This document shows, one piece after another, positions 19,741-28,380 of a DNA stretch of 64,000 bases (its first letter is position 1; every line of letters begins with the position of its first letter). Made by a program: the position numbers and the translations under genes. The notes beneath the pieces were generated by a model. The model worked only from the letters and a program-made list of their open reading frames with translations. It did no database searches and was not told the DNA's origin. This stretch comes from Mytilus edulis (lineage: Eukaryota > Mollusca > Bivalvia > Mytilida > Mytilidae), in assembly GCF_963676685.1 (NCBI RefSeq), contig NC_092346.1:30269133-30333132 (forward strand), written 5' to 3'.

Positions 19741-22390
19741 TAATAGTTTTTCAATATTGCTCGGGCAAAAATCATCATGAATATAAGCCTAACCATGTTA
19801 AAACTACAATAAAGTATAGTTTGCATCAATTATTTCTTAAACCTACCATTTTTTTTTGTCTGTGTTGGATTTGTGTGGCATTAAAAAATACAAGAGTATA
19901 AACTTCACAGTGCAACTTCCAAAAAGAATACAAGATTTATTGATTTTAAAAATGCGACCAAAATTAAAAATGTGCTTGCAGCGGAGATATTCAACAGTTT
20001 GATTTTCAATCGAATTAAGATAATTGTTATGATTTACACACCGTTACTTTTTCCAATATAAATATTCGAACTATTTTGTTTGTTGTTTCTTAACACATTT
20101 ACATCATTTTTAAAAAGACCACTTTGTGACTTCGATATTTAGTAGACTATAAAAGCGATGTTCATTATCTTTCTTCTGCTGTAAGTTTAATTTAATTTAG
20201 AATGCCATGTATTTTTTTTAATTTGAATAAAGGGGAGTCAAGTTGTCTTATACGTCAATGATACACACAAAAAAAAAAGATTTTCTTTTTATCCGGAACT
20301 TTTCACAAACAAGCCCACATGGTTAGCATTGAATAAATAGTAGACCACTCTTAAATGATCACAACGTAAAAGTTTTTGTTCTCTTAATCAATAAGACAGT
20401 TTGTGAAATAACGCGGGTCACCATTAACTTAAAAGTGTTGGTGGTTTTTTTTACAATGAATACATTTTTGTTTAATTTTTATCATTTATTGATATCAGCT
20501 CTGAACATTATTATTCTTAAAAGTGAAACTGTTGTAAGTGATGGTATAAAAATTATCTAAAACTAGTTTCATTTTATGTATTAAAATGTGTAACAAGTGA
20601 TTATTTAAATCCCCACTTGAAGGCCTCCGAAAGCCTGAGTGAGCATAAAATCATCGCCAACGACAAACAAGTTATAAATAAATTTTTCAGTATAATTACT
20701 AACAAAGGTGTTTCCGTCGACCACACTGTTATGAATTTGATTCTATGTGTTGCTCTCCTAGCTACAAAGTGAATCAAAAATCAAAGATGTGGAACATATT
20801 CGATCATAATCATTTGATAACTAATGTAATTACTGTCTCTTCCATGCCCGTCTTGAACATAAAAACTAAATATTGAATAAACAATACTCCTAATGCTCAG
20901 GTTGGTTGTCATCGTGCAACGCCGTTAATAACACCATATAGGAAAACATAGAACTCCCCTTTTGTCATAAGTAACTGTCAAACATCCAAACATACTATCC
21001 TCACTCATCTGTGTCCACACTTGTTCTATAATCAATATATTTCATAATTTAAAGTTCAGGAAATGTTTTCAAAAAAAGATTTGTATGAGGGTACACCATG
21101 GACACTATTTTCAATTATGATATAGCTTTTACTTACTTTTAGAGATTTTTTCACTAAATTTTGAACATAATTGTTTGGTTTATTTGCAAAACATGCTTAC
21201 AGGTAATATTGCTAAGGGGGAAACTGTTGTAAATGCTCAAATCTTGCGAAAGATAACTCTAGATCTTATCCTACTAATTTGTCCTTTGCTTACACCATTG
21301 ACTTAAAAAATGTAACATTTCCTTTTTGTGAAATTTTTTATTATAAATCCAACATACACCTCCTAAATCATTTAAAAAAAATATTTGTATGTATCAAAAT
21401 GCAATAAAAAGTGATAAATCAAAAAACAAATCATATGAATAATAGTCTTATTTTAAGTCTGAAAGGATTTATAGTAAAAAATAACCGTTAATTCTGGCTA
21501 TCTCGAAGGGTTTAAGAAAACATTAAGGGTGTTTTATAACATTTCATACTGTAAACTGTATATTGTGTATCACAAAACATTCAAATCTAACATATACAAG
21601 TGTTATTTTGATATCTTTTCATGTCTGTGACTTAAAAAGACCCAATAACATAGTTTTGCATGTTTTTTTGATAATGACCCAAATACTGTTGAAAAGCAAA
21701 CATGAGACAAAATTGTAACATTGATTTCCAATTCTTGAACCCCAAAATTCGATAAAACCGCTGTTAGACCCTCATTTGGATCAAATAAGCTCTTAGTCAT
21801 AGTTTCCCATGTATATCTAAACGAGAAGAATTCTGCAGACATACGCATTTTCACTTGAAAAAAAATATAAAGCCTGAAATTCACGAAATAAGTCAAAAGT
21901 TGGTTCATGCAGCACTCAAACGTCGGCGGTAGCTACTCATCATACAACTTTAAGTTTTACTATTGTTTGTTTCTTATGGCCGCAATTAAGTTAACGACAT
22001 GTAGGACATCTACAATACTTCTCGGAGATATCATTATCTTATATACTAGTAGCTGGTATAAGAGACATTTGGGGAAACTACCCATTTATCATACGACAGC
22101 ATTCTTGGTACAAATGTACGTGTATATCATCAAAGATAAAAGGGATTTCAGAGATTATTTTACTTCTTTTTTGTCATTTTTGACAATTTGTTAGACCTAC
22201 GGAGAGTAAATGAGTACATGTATACAGTCTAAAACTGATAACTGTCACCTAAAAAACAAAACCTTTCACACCTGGAGCGTTGTCGTTGATAGAAATCACT
22301 TTCATTTATCATATGATTGACAATGCGATATTTATATAATTTGTCTTATCTTCACATTCTACGTGATTTTCTAAACGGAAGCATACGCAT
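19741..22390. other. Intergenic, no gene supported
   Basis: Several short ORFs exist on both strands, for example about 21603-21908 on the minus strand, but none has convincing splice sites or a recognisable family. The base composition is AT-rich throughout. Confidence 0.35.
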
Positions 22391-22396
22391 GCTTCT

Positions 22397-22406
22397 TATA
22401 TAAAAG
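22397..22406 (+). promoter_or_regulatory. TATA box
   Basis: TATATAAAAG lies 48 bp before the ATG at 22454. At the usual ~30-bp spacing the start site would be near 22428, giving a leader of about 25 nt with no room for a 5' intron. Confidence 0.6.
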
Positions 22407-22453
22407 ATCTCGATAAAATCAACAGAATATAATATATTTCAATTTTGAAAGAA

Positions 22454-23068
22454 ATGGAGGAAATACTCCCAGATATTCTTCTTTATATTTTTCGCTTCGT
22501 CTTTGGAGGTTGTGAAACTTTTAAAAATGTTGCTAAACTATATTTTCTTCGAATCTTTGTTCAGTTTGGCATTTGCTTAACTGAACTTGTCTTTCTCGAA
22601 AAATCAGCAACAGAGCAGAAGAACACTACCGGGGGAAGCAATATAAATGCTAGAAGCGCGCCTGAACATGCGATGAGGTACAGTGTTATTGGAAGCATGT
22701 CCATCTTTTTGGCTATTGCGGGTTGGTATTTTATGCATTTTGTTTACAGAAATACTAAAGATCAGCCAGAAGTTCCACATAAGAAGTTAATGGAAATAGT
22801 TTGCCTGTTTAAAGTTATGGAAATACTGATCGATAGCTTGTTCATTGCATATACTGCTGTATTGTATAATGATTTCGAAGTTGCGCTCCCTTTTTTTGCC
22901 ATACCGCATGGAAATATAAATTTAACTGCATGGATTATTTCTTTGGTAACATTCATTGACATTCTGTTTGGAGTTGTGGAACTGATTTACGCAGTTTACA
23001 AACTATGTAAGGAGCCATCTAGCATACATCCTGAGGATGAGAAGCCACCAGAAATACCCAACAAATAG
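22454..23068 (+). CDS. Intronless four-pass membrane protein, family unknown
   Basis: This 204-residue protein is read from the ATG at 22454. The frame is open a few codons upstream, but only from a TTG. Hydrophobic segments at about 30-48, 76-98, 112-139 and 158-183 predict four membrane passes. An NTT glycosylation sequon (57-59) falls in the first loop, and the tail is acidic and proline-rich (187-204). There is no clear N-terminal signal peptide. TATA box, short leader, single exon and an AATAAA 12 bp after the stop make a self-contained transcription unit. I do not recognise the family. The size and four-pass layout are generic, so no function is proposed. Lack of introns could mean a retrocopy or a naturally single-exon gene. 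Confidence 0.7.
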   Translation: MEEILPDILLYIFRFVFGGCETFKNVAKLYFLRIFVQFGICLTELVFLEKSATEQKNTTGGSNINARSAPEHAMRYSVIGSMSIFLAIAGWYFMHFVYRNTKDQPEVPHKKLMEIVCLFKVMEILIDSLFIAYTAVLYNDFEVALPFFAIPHGNINLTAWIISLVTFIDILFGVVELIYAVYKLCKEPSSIHPEDEKPPEIPNK

Positions 23069-23079
23069 ACTTTCACTTT

Positions 23080-23085
23080 AATAAA
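23080..23085 (+). terminator. Polyadenylation signal AATAAA
   Basis: AATAAA lies 12 bp after the stop of the four-pass protein. It sits in an inverted repeat (ATAAAACCC, then GGGTTTAT about 20 bp on), so the signal could be part of an RNA hairpin. Confidence 0.6.
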
Positions 23086-23591
23086 ACCCGACACAATCTG
23101 TTTGCGAAGGGTTTATTTTTTACTGCTGATTGTTAAAATAAAGGGTATATGACTATGTACATACTAGTACATCGGAACCAACAACAAAAAACAGTAGGAA
23201 CAGATTAATGGTAGTTTAGTAAGGATTTAGATTTCTTTACTTTAAGTGATTTGGTATTTTCTGTATCAATGTTTGAGTGTTAATAATAGATTTTATTATT
23301 TGTAATTGACAAACTGTTCTTGCGACTATATCAATGGTATATAGACAGTTATTATAATTAAAATATCTTCAAATCTCTTGAGATCCTAATATTCTATATT
23401 TTATATGATATGGAGTTAGTTGTTACATTTTAAAACTAACAAAACACTTATTATTCATTTGAATTAAATGAATAAAGTTTTTAGTGTTTGATTGATACCT
23501 TTTAAGAACGATAGTATGTTTTGTCAATAGAATTTGGTATTCCAATGATGGCTTATTATCAATTTATGTTATAGTTCATGACCAAGCAAGT

Positions 23592-23702
23592 CGGTATATT
23601 GGATTTAATCTGCATGGCTTGTGTGACCCTGATTAACCCGAATGACGTAGGAGTTCGGGTTAAGGGTCACACGAGCCCGTGCAGATTAAATCCAATATAC
23701 CG
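23592..23702. repeat. 111-bp hairpin with ~50-bp arms
   Basis: The left arm starts CGGTATATTGGATTTAATCT and ends TTAACCCGAA. The right arm starts TTCGGGTTAAGGG and ends AATCCAATATACCG. The loop is about 11 nt (TGACGTAGGAG). The arms differ at only a few positions. It could be a foldback transposon end pair or a hairpin RNA source. A short ORF crossing it looks incidental. Confidence 0.8.
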
Positions 23703-23929
23703 TTTTGATTGGCCAATATCTGTTTTAAAAAATGACGCCATCAATTTACGTGAACGTTTTAGAAATAGGCAAACGATATTCTGCATGCATTCACGGCACC
23801 TAGTTAGTCTAATAAAATATGCTTCTAGGACAATCTATCAGTGCCTTTTCTTTTGCCGGAGAGCCTTATTAACATACCAATGGTATGATATGAATTATGT
23901 ATAAATGACTAAGACCAACTTAGGCTAAT

Positions 23930-24120
23930 TTGAGGGGTGGTCGGAGGGGTCCTGATCCCGAAATCCTGGGCTTAACATCATGAAATCCCGAGATGCAGAA
24001 TTTAAAGAAATTCATATCCCGAAATCCCCGAAATCGACAAATATATTCCCGGATTCCGTAAGGATCAATGTCTTTAATCCCGAGCTTAAAAACACCCGAT
24101 CCCGACGCCCCGAAAAAGGT
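23930..24120 (+). repeat. ATCCCGA-rich degenerate repeat
   Basis: The words ATCCCGA, AATCCCG and CCCGAAATC recur about ten times in 190 bp with irregular spacing. It is a decayed simple or dispersed repeat and shows no gene. Confidence 0.5.
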
Positions 24121-24189
24121 CCCGCCTCCCTCTAATCTCTACCTTACTTTCATTTTTGCCAAATCACTATTTTCCCTTTCAACCATAAA

Positions 24190-24345
24190 TTTTTATGCCA
24201 TATTTATGGGCATTATGTTTTCTAGTCTGTGCATCCGTGCGTTCGTTCGTTCGTTCGTTCAGCCGTCCGTCCATCTGTCCCGCTTCAATTTAAAGTTTTT
24301 GATCGAGGTAGTTTTAGATGAAGTTGAGCATGTTTTACTTATTAA
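24190..24345 (+). repeat. Partial copy of the 17338 element
   Basis: It shares 'gggcattatgttttct', a GTTCGTTCGTTCG run and 'gaggtagttttagatgaagt' with 17338-17850, truncated at both ends. Confidence 0.55.
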
Positions 24346-24499
24346 TATATATGCATAGGGATATAAATAGAAAATAAAGAAAACAGTAGACAAATTCAGG
24401 GACTTTCTATACTATAAATTCCTAAATAGTTAGGATAATAATGTTATATTGCCATTGGCTTACAACTAGCTGTCAGTAACTGCGAGTACTCTAAGATCT

Positions 24500-24900
24500 G
24501 AACTTGTGTTTTTCGTTGTTGTCGAGATGTACAAGTACACTGCCACGCCAATTGTCTTTGATTTTATTACATTTTTTTCTATTTGTGTCCATCTGATGAG
24601 TTAAACATTTTCCAACTTATTTTTCACTCACCTGGGTAACTTACCAAGTGAGATATTTCTCATCACTCATCCGTCGTCGTCCGTTAACCTTTTGAAAAAC
24701 TTCTCCTCTGAAACTACCATGTGAGACAACTTTTACCAAACTTGACCATAATCATCATAAGAGTATCTAGTTTTAAAAAAATGTGTATCTGGCCTGAAAT
24801 TTTCAGACGAATGAGACAACCCCATCCCGTTGTTAGGTAGCTGTCCCTGTCGAAATTGGTTATTTTTTAGGAAATTTTGCAGTTTTTGGTTTTTATCTTA
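24500..24900 (-). repeat. Family B end joined to family D end, both inverted
   Basis: 24500-24627 resembles the reversed far end of family B ('gatgtacaagtacac', 'ccatctgatgagttaa'; compare 63900-64000). From 24628, 'actcacctgggtaac' onward is the reversed end of family D (compare 49060-49272), including 'gacaaccccatcccgttgtt'. One element appears to have inserted into the other. Confidence 0.5.
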
Positions 24901-25889
24901 AATATTATCAAAAATAGAGGTAAAATGATTACAGCAAGTACGATTTAGTACTAGTATATTAACTACAGACTCTTTCCTTGGCCGTACCGGTAGTTCTCTA
25001 GCCTCTGTCTTTCAGTCATCTGCCACATGGTTATGCTCGTTCTGTGTTTTGATAACAGTCAGACTATCATAATCCTTGGTGACTCTGGCTTTAAACGATT
25101 TTATGGTACATATGTAAGATATGTTATGTTTCAGGACATTGACCTCTCGATTTGTATGGCTCGTTTTAGTGTGCAATATATCCATCATGTTACAACGAAG
25201 TTCCAGAACAATATGAATCAAAATCAAATAATTATATTAGATGTATGTTTCATTATAAAACGTTATTCTGATTGGCTAACTGTACATCACGTGTTATTCC
25301 TTAAGCAGTTATATCACACAATACAACTTATCATTCATGATGACACGAGGTCCCATAATAAAGTGCACAGGTAAATTAAATAAAAACTTGATGTAAATCG
25401 TGTTTTCATGATCCTAGCTAAAAAATGTAATTATAAGTATTGAATGATTCTTTTTGTAACTTCATAGGGTTGTAAAAGCATTAACCGTGCGCACATTTTT
25501 AGAATTTATTTTACCAATGGTATAGTACATGAACAATTATTAACTTACCTGTAAATCTAATTAGGAGCAAATATAAAATCGGCGCAAATGAAAGAATGAT
25601 TTTTTTTTAAATCGGCGTAAATGTCATACGCCCAATCAGTGATTAATGTAAACCATTAACCTACCGGATGATGAAGATGCGAAAGAATGTCACCAAAGCT
25701 CCCAGAAGGCGATAAAGATTTGGAACACTTGTTTTATATTGGGCCGCTGGGAATGCTGTTGTCCAGGACTACACTGGGTTAGTAAGTTTGCTAAATAAAC
25801 GTACACATTTACTGGAATCAAGACTTAACAGATCTATTCCTAGTGTTTTTTGTTGTTGTTGGGATGTATAAGTACCCGGCCACGTCCAC

Positions 25890-26345
25890 TTGTATATTTA
25901 GATCTAGGAAGATGTGGTGTGAGTGCCAATGAGACAACTCTCCATACAAATAACAATTTAAAAAGTAAACCATTATAGGTTAAAGTACGGCCTTCAACAA
26001 TTTGTCTATCTGATGAGTTAACCCTTTTTAAACTGATTTTTATAGTTCGTTCTTATGTTGTACTGTTATACTACTGTACCAGGTTAGGGGGAGGGTTGGG
26101 GTCCCTCTTACATGTTTAACCCCGCCACATTTTGCATGTATGTGCTTGTCCTAAGTCATGAGCCTGTAATTCAGTGGTTGTCTATGTGATACATATTTGT
26201 TTTTCGTTCAATTTTTTTATATAAATAAGGCCGTTAGTTTTTTCGTTTGAATTGTTTTACAAACATTTTTGGGCCTTTTATAGCTGACTATGCGGTATGG
26301 ACTTTGGTCATTTTTGAAGGCCGTATGGTGAATTATCTATATTAT
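25890..26345 (-). repeat. Family B copy interrupted by a second family B variant
   Basis: The reversed family B text starts near 25860 ('gtataagtacccggcc'). It breaks at about 25905 for a forward 'gatgtggtgtgagtgccaat' piece of ~95 bp and resumes with 'tgtctatctgatgag' to the reversed head ('gaaggccgtatggtgaa', 26320-26338). It is a nested insertion within the same superfamily. Confidence 0.55.
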
Positions 26346-26867
26346 TAAACGAGAAGACCTCATTTTGGGTGTCGCTTCTCCTCTTTCCACAATAAATTAA
26401 TCAACACGCCTCTGTGTCTTATAGGTATAGTGCATAGTCGCATTTGTCATCTATTCATATGATTATTCAGATTGAGTTATTTCGGGAGAAAAACGAGAAA
26501 AAAGGTATCCGGATATTGTCCCGCCATTGGACGAAATTTTAAGTCAGATTAGACTTCCGGTTTGCGTTTTTCTGTATACTTTGAACATACATATACAAAG
26601 AATAACGTGTATTTTCAGAATTCTATCTGCTATCATTTTCAAGTTTACTATCAACGGCGGTCACATAGTTTATTAAATAGAGCGGGTCTGTATACTATAC
26701 CAATGACCACCATGGATCGATTAGTAAACTTAGAATTGAAAGTAAATACACTGACTATATTTATAAGGAATATATTTTCATAATATACAGATAAGCGCTA
26801 AAAATATTCATGTGAACTTTTGATACCTTTTCTGAAATTCTTTAGTCATTAAATCTTTTACAAAAAA

Positions 26868-27120
26868 AAAGATGTGGTATGATTGCCATGTTGAGACAAT
26901 TCTCCACAAGAGACCAATATGACACAGAAATTAACAACTATTATAGGTCACCGTACGACCTTCAACAACGAGCAAAGCCCATACCGCATACTCAGCTTTA
27001 AAAGGCCCCGAACTGACAATGTAAAGAAAACTAGCGGCCTTATTTATCTACAAAAAATGAACGAAAAACAAATAAGTTACACATAAACAAACGACAACCA
27101 CTGAATTGCAGGCTCCTTAC
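26868..27120 (+). repeat. Dispersed repeat family B copy
   Basis: It begins 'gatgtggtatgattgcca' and ends AAACGACAACCACTG and GCAGGCTCCTTAC. An inverted 50-bp head fragment of the same family sits at 27345-27395. Confidence 0.65.
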
Positions 27121-27395
27121 TTAAATGTCCATAACATACTAAATGTATGTTCTAAAATTGGGAATTTGGAAATAAAGGAGGAGGGATAAAAAAAAAAAAA
27201 GCATTTTCCTGTCCCCAATAAGCTATGACTTATGACACTTTTGCTGAAATTCTCCAGTCATTCAATTTTTTACAAAATTCTTCCAACAACACTTTACATA
27301 CTTTAAACTACGCTCTGAATGCCCGCGAATTCCTGAGTCATTTTGGTCTCTTGTGGAGAGTTGTCTCATTGGCAATCATACCACATCTTCTTTTT

Positions 27396-28060
27396 TATAT
27401 TAACAAACTTCCTATTCCTTAGATGTTATCATTGCAACCATATGGCAATGCAATACCTATAGTTCCTTTATTCAGAAATTGTCTCTTTCTTTTCGGTAGA
27501 AGAACTTAATACTTAGTTATTATACAATTTTCCCGGGTTTTTTTTTTTTTTTTTTTGGTGGAATTCATGATGCTCAATCTTAAGTATTCTTTGTTGTGCT
27601 GTGTATACTGTTGTTTGTTTTAGGTCATTTTTCGCTTTTTTCCATTGTATTGTCAGTTTGTTTTCGACTTTAAATATCCTTTTTGTAACCCTCGTCACTC
27701 TTTGAAAGTCGCATTTTTGTTTATATTAGCATCAAACATTACTTTAAATGCTGCAAATATGCCTGTTAAAATTATGAAAATTTTATAACAGAACGGGTGC
27801 CGGTACGTAGTAATTGACCTGATTTTGTCATTCGGATGACAGAGGTGGTCTCGTTTCCGTCGGTTTATGAAATTTTTCATTTGTTAAAGTATATGATACT
27901 TGAACGCCAAATGCTTGTTTCTGATTATTCGATGTCGTTTACACATATTCACAACATATACATTTACTGTCATTTCTTCTACATTGTCATCGTCGTTATA
28001 ATGTTCAAATTTTAAATACTTATCAAACCATTTGAATAAATCTACAATTAAACAAAAATA
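27396..28060. other. Intergenic, nothing recognised
   Basis: Long T and A runs (27538-27557) and short ORFs only. It forms the 3' flank of the minus-strand gene ending at 28106. Confidence 0.4.
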
Positions 28061-28066
28061 AATCTT

Positions 28067-28072
28067 TTTATT
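28067..28072 (-). terminator. Polyadenylation signal AATAAA (minus strand)
   Basis: AATAAA on the minus strand lies 34 bp after the stop codon of the gene at 28106-31251. Confidence 0.55.
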
Positions 28073-28105
28073 AAATAAACAAAGAAACAAAGAAAATAAT
28101 TATAT

Positions 28106-28380
28106 TCAAATGTCAAAATCCGCATCAGGTTTGCTATGACAACAAAATAGTTGACATAACCACTGTCGAAAGCTCGTGAATCCACTGTTAGGTTTAGATT
28201 GAACATCAACTTCTATATCTATTTCAGATTCCTTTGTTTTACTAGTAATCGTTGAAACATGAATATCTTCCAATAGTGGTGAAAAGAATGGCCTTAAATG
28301 TGGTCTTGGAGTTTCTTCTGTGTCACTTAAACTAATACTGAACCTTTCACTGTCTGACGTCCTAGATGTGTCTGGTATAT
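28106..28380 (-). CDS. Terminal exon 6 of the repeat protein
   Basis: The acceptor is TTTCTTTAG at 28381-28389, entered in phase 1. It encodes 90 residues, Ser/Thr-rich at first (SERFSISLSDTEE), with an end carrying clustered cysteines (WLCQLFCC). The stop TGA is at 28106-28108. Confidence 0.6.

Noticed and set aside
21603-21908. Minus-strand 101-codon ORF as a terminal exon
   Set aside because: The only acceptor candidate ends in AAG, no partner exon was found and no family was recognised.
25012-25374. 115-codon ORF with an ILGDSGF segment
   Set aside because: The GDS word recalls SGNH hydrolases, but nothing else of the family is present and the surroundings are repeats. The evidence is too weak to call a gene.
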